The notes beneath the pieces were generated by a model that was not told where the DNA came from, ran no database searches, and worked only from the letters and a program-made list of their open reading frames with translations. A stretch of 60,326 bases of DNA, taken from the NCBI RefSeq assembly GCF_003194385.1, contig NZ_LAPT01000086.1, positions 1 to 60,326 on the forward strand, given 5' to 3'. The translations under genes and the position numbers were made by a program. Below are positions 1 through 8,615 of this stretch, piece after piece. This DNA comes from Pokkaliibacter plantistimulans (GTDB taxonomy: Bacteria > Pseudomonadota > Gammaproteobacteria > Pseudomonadales > Balneatricaceae). Position 1 is the stretch's first letter; every line of letters begins with the position of its first letter.

Positions 1-88
1 TGCCATCCTGCCATCCTGCCCGTGATCTTCCTGCTGACACGCAATCACACCTCTCATTCCAGTGTTTAAAAAAACGCCATTTTTTTCC

Positions 89-147
89 TTGACGATAAAT
101 CCCCTGTCCACTAACCTCTAATCAACTGGTATGGTGCACGTACCAGT
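89..147 (+). promoter_or_regulatory. Putative promoter and palindromic operator of the sugar-acid locus
   Basis: A TTGACG hexamer (89-94) lies 17 bp before a weak TAACCT (112-117). It is followed by an interrupted palindrome at 125-147 with perfect 7-bp half-sites ACTGGTA and TACCAGT around a 9-bp centre. The TGGTA/TACCA core resembles operators of GntR/FadR-type regulators of sugar-acid operons (family knowledge). Its place just after the -10 region would suit repression (inference). No such regulator gene lies in the window. The rest of 1-258 shows no gene. Confidence 0.45.
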
Positions 148-258
148 AAACCAGATGAGGAATAAGAGCCAATCGCAGTACAGCATCAAACGGACGGTTA
201 AGCGCAACGACGACACCGCCACTCCACCTCCAAACACAACAAAAATAAGGACGAGACA

Positions 259-876
259 ATGCTTAAGAAACTCGCCACCACCGCCCTGCTGTTCTCTCTG
301 AGCAGCATCGCCAGCCACGCCGAAGACAAAATCGTGTTCGCCATTAGTGGCACGCCCAACAGCCGCCCGATTAATACCCCCGCTGACCTGCAAGGGCTGA
401 AAATTCGTACCCCACAGAGCGAATGGCGCACCCTGATGTTCTCCACCTGGGGAGCCAACCCGACTCCCATGGCGTCTTCCGAACTGTTTGTCGCCTTGCA
501 GACCGGCATGGTCGATGGTCAGGAGAACCCGCTGAGCAATATCAACGGTGCCAAGCTGCAGGAACTGTCGATCTCCAATCACGTCTATTCCCCCATCTTG
601 CTGACGGTCAGTGAAGATGGCTGGAACAAACTGCCCGCTGAGGTACAGAACGCGATCACGGAAGTGGCTGTCGAGGCACAAAGCTGGTCTTTCGCCAAAG
701 GTGAAAGCCTCGACAAGTCACTGCAGGACAACATGACTCAGGCTGGCACCCAGATTAATCAGGTGGACCGGCAGGCCGTTATTGCCGCAAGCAAAACGGT
801 GTACGCCAAATTTATTGAAAAGGTCGACGGCGGACAGCAACTGGTTGACCGCGTCATGGCGCTGGCGGGTGAGTGA
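259..876 (+). pseudogene. TRAP solute-binding protein (DctP family), internally deleted
   Basis: The product has 205 residues; family members have about 330. A normal signal peptide (MLKKLATTALLFSLSSIASHA) is followed by what looks like the first mature strand (EDKIVFAISGTPN). The sequence then jumps to RPINTPADLQGLKIRTP, a motif that lies about 150 residues into a complete DctP such as the one at 8616-9617. Roughly 120 residues are therefore missing in frame, including most of lobe I and the region of the conserved substrate-binding arginine. The C-terminal half is intact. It leads directly into TRAP membrane-subunit genes. Ligand binding is very unlikely, though a secreted stub could still be made. 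An assembly collapse is an alternative. Confidence 0.8.
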
Positions 877-926
877 TCATGGCATCGCTCATCACTTCTC
901 CGTCTTCCTGCCATCACGGGGTCGCC

Positions 927-1496
927 ATGTCGCCTCTGAAGTTACTGCGCCAGGAGTTTGAGTACCTGCTGGAAGGCTTCACTGTCGCCCTGCTGCTGGG
1001 GCTGACCGCCATCGTGCTGGCGGCAGTACTGCTGCGTATGCTGGGCAGCGCTTTCACCTGGTATGACGAAGTCGCCTCTATCGGGCTGGCCTGGCTGAGC
1101 TTCTACGGTGCCAGTCTGGCAGCCCTGAAGCGCGCACATCTGGGCTGTCCCGGCATTGTCAGCAAAGCACCGGCGCCACTGCGCTCACTGCTGTTCGTCC
1201 TGTCGGAACTGATCGTCATTGGCTTCTTTGCGATTATCGCTAAATTTGGCTATGACGTACTCAACGTGCTGGCGTGGGACAATCTGGTCTCCCTGCCGTG
1301 GATCAACCTGAGCTTTACCCAGTCGGTGATTCCCGTCAGTGCCAGTCTGTTCATCCTCTGTGAGCTGCTAAGTATGCCGGATGCCTGGCACAAGATGCGT
1401 CAGGGCGTCGACAGTGAGCATGAAGCCATCGAGGAGGCCATCCGTCTGGCCGAAGAAGGTCTGACCCTGCATCAGGCCTGGGAGGTACGTCCATGA
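927..1496 (+). CDS. TRAP transporter small membrane subunit (DctQ)
   Basis: Small four-helix integral membrane component of a tripartite ATP-independent periplasmic transporter, partnering the large subunit encoded next. Hydrophobic segments are visible at about residues 14-35, 48-66, 88-110 and 130-150, with the FTWYDE...WLSFYGA stretch typical of DctQ. I prefer the ATG at 927 because the following residues lead straight into the first helix. In-frame alternatives are ATG 879 and GTG 873, the latter overlapping the upstream stop. The stop overlaps the start of the next gene by 4 bp. The cognate P-subunit gene upstream is internally deleted, so this transporter may be inactive or may use a P-subunit encoded elsewhere. 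Confidence 0.85.
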   Translation: MSPLKLLRQEFEYLLEGFTVALLLGLTAIVLAAVLLRMLGSAFTWYDEVASIGLAWLSFYGASLAALKRAHLGCPGIVSKAPAPLRSLLFVLSELIVIGFFAIIAKFGYDVLNVLAWDNLVSLPWINLSFTQSVIPVSASLFILCELLSMPDAWHKMRQGVDSEHEAIEEAIRLAEEGLTLHQAWEVRP

Positions 1497-2794
1497 CTCT
1501 GCTTCTGGTTATTGCCGCAATCTTCGTACTAGTGCTGATCAATGTTCCCATTGCCGTCGCTATCGGCGTGGTGGCCATCGCCGGTACCTGGCTGACTCAG
1601 GGCTGGGATGCGCTGGTCAATATCCCGCTGACCCTGTACAGCGGTGCTACCAGCTTCCCGCTGATTGCTATCCCTCTGTTTATTCTGGCTGGCGCACTGA
1701 TGAACACCACCGGCCTGTCGCAACGACTGATCAATCTGGTCTCAGCCATAGTGGGCTTTGTGCGCGGCAGTCTGGCCATGGTGAATGTCGGCGTCTCGAT
1801 GTTCTTTGCCGAAATTTCCGGCTCTGCCGTAGCTGATGTGGCCGCCACCGGTTCGATTCTGATTCCGGAAATGAAACGGCGTAACTACAACCCTGAGTTT
1901 GCCGCCGCCATCACCTCCGCTTCCGCATCGCTGGCCATCATCATTCCGCCGTCGCTGTCGATGATCCTGTATGGCGCGATTGCCGATACCTCGGTGGTCA
2001 AGCTGTTCGTTGCAGGCGTGGTGCCGGGCATTCTCGGCGGTATCGGACTGGCTGCGGCCTGCTACTACTTCGCCATCAAATACAACCTGCCCCGTGAGGA
2101 AGCCTTCTCCCTGACCCGGCTGGGCAAAGCCTTCCGCGAGGCATTCTGGGCGCTGCTGCTACCAGTGATCATTCTCGGCGGTATCTTTGGCGGCATCGTC
2201 ACCGCTACCGAAGGCGCCGGTGTTGCGGTACTGGCGGCGCTGGTGATCGGCGGTCTGGTCTATTGCGAAATGGATTTGCAGGTGTTGTATCGCGCCGTGA
2301 TCGACGGCGTGGTGCAGACTGCCGTGGTTATGCTGCTGGTCGCCACCTCCGCCATTCTCGGCACCTTCCTCACCGAGATGCAGTTGCCGCAGCAACTGGC
2401 GCGGGAAATTACCTCCATCACGACCGATCCGGTACTGGTGCTGGCATTGCTGAACGTGCTGTTGCTGGTGCTGGGCATGTTCCTGCACGGCGCGGCCGCC
2501 ATCATTCTGGTGGTGCCCATCGTGCTGCCGCTGATCCAGCAGCTCGGCATCGACCCCATTCATTTCGGTCTGATCCTGACCCTCAATCTGGCTATCGGAC
2601 AACAAACGCCACCAGTGGCGTCGGTGCTGGCTACGTCCTGCTCCATCGCCCGTACCGATATGTGGAAAACCGCCCGGGTGAACCTGCCGATGATTGGCGT
2701 GCTGTTTATCGTGCTGATGCTGGTGACCTATGTCCCGGCGATCCCCATGACCCTGGTCAACATGCTCTACCCCACCACAGGAGTAACCCAATGA
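1493..2794 (+). CDS. TRAP transporter large membrane subunit (DctM)
   Basis: Twelve-helix large permease of a TRAP importer (433 residues, normal length), which couples sodium entry to solute uptake in the inner membrane. Family hallmarks are visible: FPLIAIPLFILAGALM near residue 55, the FFAEISGSAVADVAATG stretch near 105, IIIPPSLSMILYG near 155 and the C-terminal GQQTPPVASVL region. The ATG overlaps the upstream dctQ stop, and the stop overlaps the start of the PdxA-like gene (ATGA at 2791-2794). The import and catabolic genes are thus translationally coupled in one operon. Confidence 0.93.
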   Translation: MTLLLVIAAIFVLVLINVPIAVAIGVVAIAGTWLTQGWDALVNIPLTLYSGATSFPLIAIPLFILAGALMNTTGLSQRLINLVSAIVGFVRGSLAMVNVGVSMFFAEISGSAVADVAATGSILIPEMKRRNYNPEFAAAITSASASLAIIIPPSLSMILYGAIADTSVVKLFVAGVVPGILGGIGLAAACYYFAIKYNLPREEAFSLTRLGKAFREAFWALLLPVIILGGIFGGIVTATEGAGVAVLAALVIGGLVYCEMDLQVLYRAVIDGVVQTAVVMLLVATSAILGTFLTEMQLPQQLAREITSITTDPVLVLALLNVLLLVLGMFLHGAAAIILVVPIVLPLIQQLGIDPIHFGLILTLNLAIGQQTPPVASVLATSCSIARTDMWKTARVNLPMIGVLFIVLMLVTYVPAIPMTLVNMLYPTTGVTQ

Positions 2795-3813
2795 GTAACT
2801 TGCGCCCGACCGTAGCCCTGACGCTGGGTGATCCTGCAGGCATTGGCCCTGAACTGATCGCCAAGCTGTTGAGCAAACCCTCTACCCTGCAGCAGGCCAA
2901 TATCGTTCTGATCGGTGACCCCTGGGTGTGGGAAGCCGGACAGCAAACTGCCGGCGTGAAGGTGGAAACACTCGCCATCGAAAGCCTGCAACAGGCGCGG
3001 GCACTGGACAGCGACCGTCCGCTGTTTGTTGCTGTCGACAGCGTCAAACCCGAGGATGTGCAGGTGGGTGTCGCCGCCGCTTCCGGCGGCGCATCGGTAC
3101 TGAAAGTGCTGGATATGTGTCTGGCTGCCGTCAGCCAGCGCCATATCGACGCTATCTGTTTTGCCCCGCTCAACAAACACGCCATGAAGCAGGCCGGTAT
3201 GCCTTTCGAGGATGAACTGCACTACTTCGCCGACTACCTCAAGGTTGATGGCTTCTTCTGCGAGTTCAACACCCTGGGCGGTCTGTGGACGTCACGGATT
3301 TCCTCACACGTTCCCCTCAAGGACGTTGCCAGCTATCTGAGCGTTGAGCGTATCAAGCAGGCCACCCGCCTGATTTATCAGTCACTGGCCGCCGCAGGTG
3401 TAGCACAGCCACGGGTGGCCGTCGCAGCCTTCAACCCTCACGGCGGTGACGGCGGCGTCTGTGGGCGGGAGGAGATTGACATCATCGCCCCGGCCGTCAA
3501 AGCCCTGAACGATGAAGGGCTGCCCATCAACGGCCCGTTCCCGGCTGACACGATCTTCCTCAAAGCCCGGGATGGCCAGTATGACGCCATCGTCACCATG
3601 TACCACGACCAGGGCCAGATCGCCATCAAGCTGCTCGGCTTTGAAAAAGGCGTCACCGTACAGGGTGGTCTGCCGGTCCCTATTACCACCCCGGCCCACG
3701 GCACCGCCTATGACATTGCCGGTAGCAACAAGGCCAGTGTGCAGGCCATGGAAAATGCCTTTGCCATTGCCTGCCGCATGGGTGCCAGTTACCGCGCCCA
3801 GACCCGCGGCTGA
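2791..3813 (+). CDS. PdxA2-type 4-phospho-threonate/erythronate-like dehydrogenase
   Basis: 340 residues, full-length PdxA family: NAD-dependent, metal-dependent oxidative decarboxylases of phosphorylated hydroxy acids. Motifs present are LTLGDPAGIGPELIAK near the N-terminus, SHVPLKDV, NPHGGDGGVCGREE and MYHDQGQIAIKLLGF, with further metal and phosphate ligands in TPAHGTAYDIAG. The gene lies in a sugar-acid operon, not with pyridoxine or ksgA genes. That points to the catabolic PdxA2 branch acting on a 4-phospho-aldonate, not to vitamin B6 synthesis (inference). No DUF1537-type kinase, the usual PdxA2 partner, is visible here, so the true substrate is open. The start overlaps the dctM stop. 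Confidence 0.85.
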   Translation: MSNLRPTVALTLGDPAGIGPELIAKLLSKPSTLQQANIVLIGDPWVWEAGQQTAGVKVETLAIESLQQARALDSDRPLFVAVDSVKPEDVQVGVAAASGGASVLKVLDMCLAAVSQRHIDAICFAPLNKHAMKQAGMPFEDELHYFADYLKVDGFFCEFNTLGGLWTSRISSHVPLKDVASYLSVERIKQATRLIYQSLAAAGVAQPRVAVAAFNPHGGDGGVCGREEIDIIAPAVKALNDEGLPINGPFPADTIFLKARDGQYDAIVTMYHDQGQIAIKLLGFEKGVTVQGGLPVPITTPAHGTAYDIAGSNKASVQAMENAFAIACRMGASYRAQTRG

Positions 3814-3896
3814 AAGCGGCCAGCAAAGCCGATTTGTTAATAGCCAACCTTGTGAAGACACAGCAACAAAAATAACGACTTCTGGAGAAAGCCAAG

Positions 3897-5069
3897 ATGA
3901 AAATCACCCAAGTGCGTGCCCGCGTATTCGAATGGAAAGGTAAGACCGTTCCGCCACAGGCACACTTCTGCTCCAACGCCATGGACCAGCTCTGGGACCG
4001 TGGTGATTCCATGGGCACCTTCCGTTTCCACGGCTGGACGGTGGTGGAAGTAGAGACAGACGAAGGCGTGGTCGGCATCGGCAACGTCGCGCTGGCGCCA
4101 CGCATCGCCAAGGCCATCATTGATCAGTACCTCACCCCGCTGGTGCTCAATCAGGACCCGTTCGACTACGAATACCTGTGGCAGCGCATGTACCGCTCGA
4201 CGCTGGCATGGGGCCGCAAAGGCGTGGCCATGGCCGCGATCTCCGCGATTGATATTGCCCTCTGGGACATCATGGGCAAGGCCACAGGCCGCCCGGTGTT
4301 CAAGCTGCTGGGGGGGCGCACCAAGGAAAAAATCCCCTGCTATGCCTCCAAGCTATACCGCACTGATCTGGATGAAATGCAGCGCGAAGCTCAGCGTTAT
4401 ATGGATCAGGGCTTCAAGGCGGTGAAAATGCGCTTTGGCTACGGCCCCAAGGACGGCCCTGTCGGCATGCGCAAAAACCTCGACAGCGTCGCGGCGGTGC
4501 GTGAAGTGATCGGTGACGATGTGGACCTGATGCTGGAATGCTACATGGGCTGGAACCTTGAGTACGCCAAGCGCATGCTGCCCAAGCTGGAAAAATTTGA
4601 ACCCCGCTGGCTGGAAGAGCCGGTCATCGCCGATGACATTGACGGCTATGCCGAACTGAACAGGCTGACCAACATCCCCATTTCCGGCGGTGAACACGAA
4701 TTCACCTCCTACGGTTTCCGGCAGCTGCTGGACAAGGGCGCGGTCTCAGTCATCCAGTACGACACCAACCGCGTCGGCGGCATTACCGCTGCCCACAAGA
4801 TCAACGCCCTCGCCGAAGCCTACAGCGTGCCGGTTATCCCCCACGCCGGGCAGATGCACAACTACCATCTGACCATGTCGACCCTGGCCTCGCCGATGTC
4901 CGAATACTTCCCGGTGCATGACGTCGAAGTCGGTAACGAGCTGTTCTACTACATCTTTGAAGGCGACCCCGAGCCCGTTAATGGCTTTATCGATCTGGAC
5001 GAACACCTGCCCGGTCTGGGCCTGACCCTGTCCGACAAGTACCTCGACCAGTTCAACATCATCGAGTAA
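3897..5069 (+). CDS. Enolase-superfamily sugar-acid dehydratase, L-rhamnonate dehydratase-like
   Basis: 390 residues with an N-terminal capping domain (about 1-130) and a TIM barrel. Visible catalytic elements are K177-M-R179, E214 (LMLECYM), E240 (WLEEP), E266 (GGEHE) and H316 (PHAG). The block [12 protein letters not shown] (183-194) closely resembles the RhmD subgroup, which removes water from an acid sugar to give a 2-keto-3-deoxy acid. The first metal-ligand position is Glu, where E. coli RhmD, as I recall it, has Asp. A ribosome site (GGAGAAAG) precedes the ATG. The genes for a FAH-fold enzyme (10 bp downstream) and a KGSA dehydrogenase suggest a pentonate or deoxyhexonate substrate, but this is not proven. 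Confidence 0.85.
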   Translation: MKITQVRARVFEWKGKTVPPQAHFCSNAMDQLWDRGDSMGTFRFHGWTVVEVETDEGVVGIGNVALAPRIAKAIIDQYLTPLVLNQDPFDYEYLWQRMYRSTLAWGRKGVAMAAISAIDIALWDIMGKATGRPVFKLLGGRTKEKIPCYASKLYRTDLDEMQREAQRYMDQGFKAVKMRFGYGPKDGPVGMRKNLDSVAAVREVIGDDVDLMLECYMGWNLEYAKRMLPKLEKFEPRWLEEPVIADDIDGYAELNRLTNIPISGGEHEFTSYGFRQLLDKGAVSVIQYDTNRVGGITAAHKINALAEAYSVPVIPHAGQMHNYHLTMSTLASPMSEYFPVHDVEVGNELFYYIFEGDPEPVNGFIDLDEHLPGLGLTLSDKYLDQFNIIE

Positions 5070-5079
5070 GGAGCCAGCA

Positions 5080-6075
5080 ATGCGCCTGATTCAACTCAAG
5101 CACAGCCGTGGTCTGCGCGCGGCGGTGGTGGAAAGCGCCATTCAGGTTCGGCTGGTGGAGTTTGACGGGGGGACCTATGCGCTGGCCCGTGCCGCCATTG
5201 CCGAAGGTATCAGCCTGCAGGACATGATCCACCGTCATCTCAGCCATGAACTGCTGGACTACCACCAGCTACTCGACCTGCGCCTGCTGCTGCCACCGCT
5301 GACCCATCCCGATGCCGCGCACTGTCTGGTCAGCGGCACCGGCCTGACCCATCTGGGCAGTGCAGACACCCGTGACGCCATGCATGCCAAACTGGACAAG
5401 GACGATGCCGAGCTGAGCGATTCCATGAAGATGTTCAAGCTGGGCGTGGAAGGCGGCAAGCCCGCTGCAGGGCAGATTGGCGCTCAGCCTGAATGGTTCT
5501 ACAAGGGCGACGGCGACATCGTCATCGCCCCCGAGCACCCTCTGCCCAGCCCCGGCTTTGCCCTCGATGCAGGTGAAGAGCCAGAGCTGGTGGGCCTCTA
5601 TGTCATCGGTGACAACGGCACGCCCTACCGCATCGGCTTCGCCGTGGGTAACGAGTTTTCCGACCACGTGACCGAACGGGGCAACTACCTGTGGCTGGCG
5701 CACTCCAAACTACGTGCCTGCAGCTTCGGCCCGGAGTTATGGCTGGGTGAGGCACCGCGTCATCTGCAAGGCGAAAGCCGTATTGTCCGCAACGGCGAGG
5801 TCATCTGGCGCAAGCCCTTCCTCACCGGCGAAGACAACATGGCCCACTCGCTGGCCAATCTGGAGCACCACCACTTCAAGTACCGCCAGTTCTGTCGGCC
5901 CGGCGATGTTCATGTGCACTTTTTCGGCACCGCCACCCTGAGCTTCGCCGATGGCATCAGGACACAGCAGGGTGATCGTTTCGAGATTGAACTGCCCAGT
6001 TTTGGTCGCCCACTGCGCAACCCTCTGCAGCAGGCTGAGCAGACTGGCAATGTCGTCGGTGTCGAAATGCTCTGA
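5080..6075 (+). CDS. GguC/AraD1 family protein (FAH fold, sugar-acid catabolism)
   Basis: 331 residues. The MRLIQLKH N-terminus, the SGTGLTHLGSADTRDAMH stretch near residue 85 and the C-terminal GDVHVHFFGTATLSF motif are typical of the GguC/AraD1 group of fumarylacetoacetate-hydrolase-fold proteins. Members are placed in sugar-acid pathways as dehydratases or hydrolases of 2-keto-3-deoxy acids. Here the gene follows the enolase-type dehydratase by 10 bp with a strong AAGGAG site. The likely role is the second step, dehydration of 2-keto-3-deoxypentonate to alpha-ketoglutarate semialdehyde (inference). It is cytoplasmic, with no signal peptide. Confidence 0.8.
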   Translation: MRLIQLKHSRGLRAAVVESAIQVRLVEFDGGTYALARAAIAEGISLQDMIHRHLSHELLDYHQLLDLRLLLPPLTHPDAAHCLVSGTGLTHLGSADTRDAMHAKLDKDDAELSDSMKMFKLGVEGGKPAAGQIGAQPEWFYKGDGDIVIAPEHPLPSPGFALDAGEEPELVGLYVIGDNGTPYRIGFAVGNEFSDHVTERGNYLWLAHSKLRACSFGPELWLGEAPRHLQGESRIVRNGEVIWRKPFLTGEDNMAHSLANLEHHHFKYRQFCRPGDVHVHFFGTATLSFADGIRTQQGDRFEIELPSFGRPLRNPLQQAEQTGNVVGVEML

Positions 6076-6089
6076 CGGAGACATGCTCT

Positions 6090-6139
6090 TAGCCGGTTGT
6101 TGAAAAACGTTATCGAGATAGATTTTCAACGACCTGCTA
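6090..6139. repeat. Minimal 50-bp copy of the terminal-inverted-repeat element
   Basis: Both ends of the 219-bp element at 60076-60294 are present here in opposite orientation and joined directly. TAGCCGGTTGTTGAAAAACG plus TTATCG abuts AGATAGATTTTCAACGACC plus TGCTA. The roughly 170-bp centre is missing. It lies between the AraD1-like gene and the deleted dctP copy and could fold into a hairpin in the operon transcript. Confidence 0.7.
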
Positions 6140-6222
6140 GAGGTGACATGGTTTTTGAGGCGGGACGCGCACCCTGCAAGTGCGCATCTGGCCTCTACGC
6201 AAGCGAATACAGGATCACAATA

Positions 6223-6651
6223 ATGAAAACACACTCCACACTTCGCACGCTTACCCGCAGTACCCTGACACTGGGCGTACTGGTATTCAACAGCCCCGCC
6301 GCCATGGCCGACTGGGTGCAGAAATATCTGTCGAAGACCGCCCATGCCTATGATGCGCTGGTACTGCTGGCCTCCTACAATTTCATGAAGCAGCTGACCG
6401 ATGCTCAGCGACAGGCCATTCATGAAGCAGCCGATGAAGCCACGGTCTATGAGCGCCAGACCAGCCGCGAGCTGAATAGCAAGCTGCTGGATGAACTCAA
6501 GCAAAGCATGACCATCAACGACGTATCAGCCAGCAAACGTCAGCGCATGCGCGACGCTCTGCAGCCCCTGACCAAGCGCTATACCGAGCGACTGGACCCG
6601 GCTGTGGTCAGCGCTTTTGAGCAGGCGCTGGCCAGTTCCCGTCAGCAATGA
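6223..6651 (+). pseudogene. TRAP solute-binding protein (DctP family), C-terminal stub behind a signal peptide
   Basis: 142 residues instead of about 330. A signal peptide (about residues 1-29, ending SPAAMA) runs straight into DWVQKYLSKTAHAYDALVLL. That sequence aligns with the EVQKYLSLTNQAYTALI block in the last third of the complete DctP at 8616-9617. About 210 residues, including all of lobe I and the binding cleft, are missing in frame. I chose the ATG at 6223 because it begins the signal peptide; an upstream in-frame ATG at 6097 lies inside the repeat. DctQ and DctM follow, and a complete DctP lies after DctM. This stub is therefore probably a degraded duplicate. Confidence 0.8.
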
Positions 6652-6657
6652 TGAACC

Positions 6658-6686
6658 GGCGATGGCGGCCGCAGGCAGCCATCGCC
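6658..6686. promoter_or_regulatory. Intercistronic hairpin
   Basis: GCGATGGC and GCCATCGC form a GC-rich stem between the dctP stub and dctQ. No clear T-run follows, so an attenuator or mRNA-stability element is more likely than a full terminator. Such hairpins are common between TRAP P and QM genes. Confidence 0.45.
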
Positions 6687-6711
6687 CCCGGATTAGAGGT
6701 GTGGAGCTATC

Positions 6712-7224
6712 ATGCTGTATTTCGCTCGTCTGGCGTTACGCCTGGAACAATTCCTTAATCTGCTGATGGCAGCCGGTCTGACGGTGATGATCGTTCTGGT
6801 CTTCATCAATGTCGTCCTGCGCTACGGCTTCAACAGTGGTATTTCCATCACGGTCGAGCTGTCGCGCTATATCTTCGTCTGGCTGACCTTTCTCGGTGCC
6901 GTTGTCGCACTGCAAAAAAATGAACATCTGGAAGTCGGCACACTGGTTGACATGCTGCCAGCGACGCTGAAGAAGCTGGTGCGCATCGCCGCCCTGCTGA
7001 TGATGCTGGGATGTACCCTGATGCTGATGATCGGCGCCTACAAGCAGACCGTGCTGAACTGGCGCAACCTGTCTCCCATCAGCGACATCCCCATTGGTGT
7101 GTTCTATCTGGCCGGTCTGGTCGCAGGGGTACTGATGAGCCTGCAGTTGTTGTGCCGCCTGATAGGTCAGTTTTTGCCTGAATCCCTGCTTACCCAGGCA
7201 CGCTGCCGGGAGGTGCGCCCATGA
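6712..7224 (+). CDS. TRAP transporter small membrane subunit (DctQ)
   Basis: 170 residues with four hydrophobic segments (about 16-38, 52-72, 92-112, 130-152). The YGFNSGISITVELSRYIFVWLTF-like pattern near the second helix (FVWLTFLGAVVALQKNEH) is diagnostic of DctQ. It is the inner-membrane partner of the DctM encoded next, overlapping it by 4 bp at 7221-7224. An AGAGGTG site precedes the ATG. Together with 7221-8501 and the complete DctP at 8616 it forms an apparently intact TRAP system for the same catabolic locus. Confidence 0.9.
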   Translation: MLYFARLALRLEQFLNLLMAAGLTVMIVLVFINVVLRYGFNSGISITVELSRYIFVWLTFLGAVVALQKNEHLEVGTLVDMLPATLKKLVRIAALLMMLGCTLMLMIGAYKQTVLNWRNLSPISDIPIGVFYLAGLVAGVLMSLQLLCRLIGQFLPESLLTQARCREVRP

Positions 7225-8501
7225 CTATCGCCCTGTTTTTAGGCTCCCTGCTTGGCTCCATCGGCCTTGGCCTGCCTATCGCCTTTGCCCTGCTGGTCAG
7301 CGCAGTGGTGCTGATGCTGCACCTTGACCTGTTCAATACCCAGATTCTGGCCCAGAACCTGGTGGACGGTGCCGACAGCTTCACCCTGCTGGCCATCCCC
7401 TTCTTTCTGGTGGCCGGTGAGGTGATGGCGCAGGGTGGGCTGTCCAAACGGATCGTCAATCTGGCGATGATGTTTGTCGGCCACAAGAAAGGCGGGCTGG
7501 GCTTTGTCGCCATCTTCGCTGCCATCGTCATGGCCAGTCTGTCAGGCTCTGCCGTTGCCGACGCCGCAGCACTGGCCAGTATCCTGCTGCCAATGATGCG
7601 CGAGGCCAACTACCCGGTCGGGCGATCTGCCGGTCTGCTGGCGGCAGGGGGCATTATTGCGCCGATCATTCCGCCCTCCATTCCGCTGATCATTATCGGC
7701 GTCGCCGGGGGGATATCTATCACCAAGCTGTTCCTCGCTGGCATCGTGCCGGGTCTTCTGATGGGCATCACTCTGGTGTTTATCTGGTCGATGCTGACCC
7801 GCCGCGAAGACATTGCCATCGCTCCGAAAGCCAGCAATCGTCAGCGTATCAATGCCCTGAAAGACAGTGTCTGGGCCCTGCTGCTGCCGGTAGTGATTAT
7901 CGGTGGTATCAAGACTGGTATTTTCACCCCCACCGAAGCAGCCGTGGTCGCTGCGGTCTACGCCATCCTGATTTCGACGCTGGTCTATCGTGAGTTGAGC
8001 GCCAAGCAGATGTTTGAGGTGCTGACCAAAGCGGCACGCAATACCGCCGTGGTGATGTTTCTGGTGGCCTCGGCCATGGTCGCTTCCTGGCTGATCAGTG
8101 TGGCGCAGCTGCCGATGATGGTCGCCGATGTGCTTGGTCCGCTGACGGACAGCCCGCGCCTGCTGATGCTGGCGATCATGGGCGTGGTGCTGCTGGTCGG
8201 CATGGTGATGGATCTGACCCCCACCATTCTGGTGCTGACGCCCATCCTCATGCCGCTGGTGAAGCTGGCCGGCATCGACCCGGTGTACTTCGGCATCATG
8301 ATGGTACTGAACTGCTCCATCGGGCTGATCACCCCGCCGGTGGGCAATGTGCTCAACGTTATCTGCGGCGTCGGTCGTATCCGGTTTGAGGAGGCGGTGC
8401 GTGGTGTCGCCCCCTTCCTGCTGGCTTACGTCGGTATTCTGCTGCTCTTCGTTATCGTGCCGGAGCTGGTGACCGTGCCCGCCAAATGGCTGGCCCATTG
8501 A
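7221..8501 (+). CDS. TRAP transporter large membrane subunit (DctM)
   Basis: 426 residues, full length and strongly hydrophobic throughout. Family signatures are LAIPFFLVAGEVMAQGG, MASLSGSAVADAAALASIL, IIPPSIPLIIIG and the C-terminal MVLNCSIGLITPPVGNVL. It is the sodium-coupled translocation subunit in the inner membrane. It is co-translated with dctQ (4-bp overlap). Its genuine solute-binding partner is probably the complete DctP encoded 114 bp downstream, giving the order (stub)-Q-M-P. Confidence 0.93.
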   Translation: MTIALFLGSLLGSIGLGLPIAFALLVSAVVLMLHLDLFNTQILAQNLVDGADSFTLLAIPFFLVAGEVMAQGGLSKRIVNLAMMFVGHKKGGLGFVAIFAAIVMASLSGSAVADAAALASILLPMMREANYPVGRSAGLLAAGGIIAPIIPPSIPLIIIGVAGGISITKLFLAGIVPGLLMGITLVFIWSMLTRREDIAIAPKASNRQRINALKDSVWALLLPVVIIGGIKTGIFTPTEAAVVAAVYAILISTLVYRELSAKQMFEVLTKAARNTAVVMFLVASAMVASWLISVAQLPMMVADVLGPLTDSPRLLMLAIMGVVLLVGMVMDLTPTILVLTPILMPLVKLAGIDPVYFGIMMVLNCSIGLITPPVGNVLNVICGVGRIRFEEAVRGVAPFLLAYVGILLLFVIVPELVTVPAKWLAH

Positions 8502-8507
8502 ACATTA

Positions 8508-8564
8508 ACGATGACCAAACCGTTCACGATGACTAAACCGAGGTCACTGGCTAAACCACGGTCA
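8508..8564 (+). repeat. Degenerate 18-bp tandem repeat before dctP
   Basis: About three imperfect copies of an 18-bp unit (core GATGACCAAACC / GATGACTAAACC / CTGGCTAAACC) lie between dctM and dctP. If translated in frame with dctP from the ATG at 8511 they would give MTKPFT-MTKPRS-LAKPRS. The true dctP start at 8616 has its own signal peptide and ribosome site, so the repeat is more likely non-coding leader. Confidence 0.55.
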
Positions 8565-8615
8565 CTGATCTCTCCTCCTTTGCCAAAACAAGTACAACCA
8601 GAAAGGACTATCACT

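Noticed and set aside
1-20. Short direct repeat (tgccatcc) at the left edge
   Set aside because: Two and a half copies of a short unit are too little to call a repeat element.
2263-2790. Long in-frame extension upstream of the PdxA-like start
   Set aside because: It overlaps dctM in another frame and has no family similarity; the ATG at 2791, coupled to the dctM stop, is the family start.
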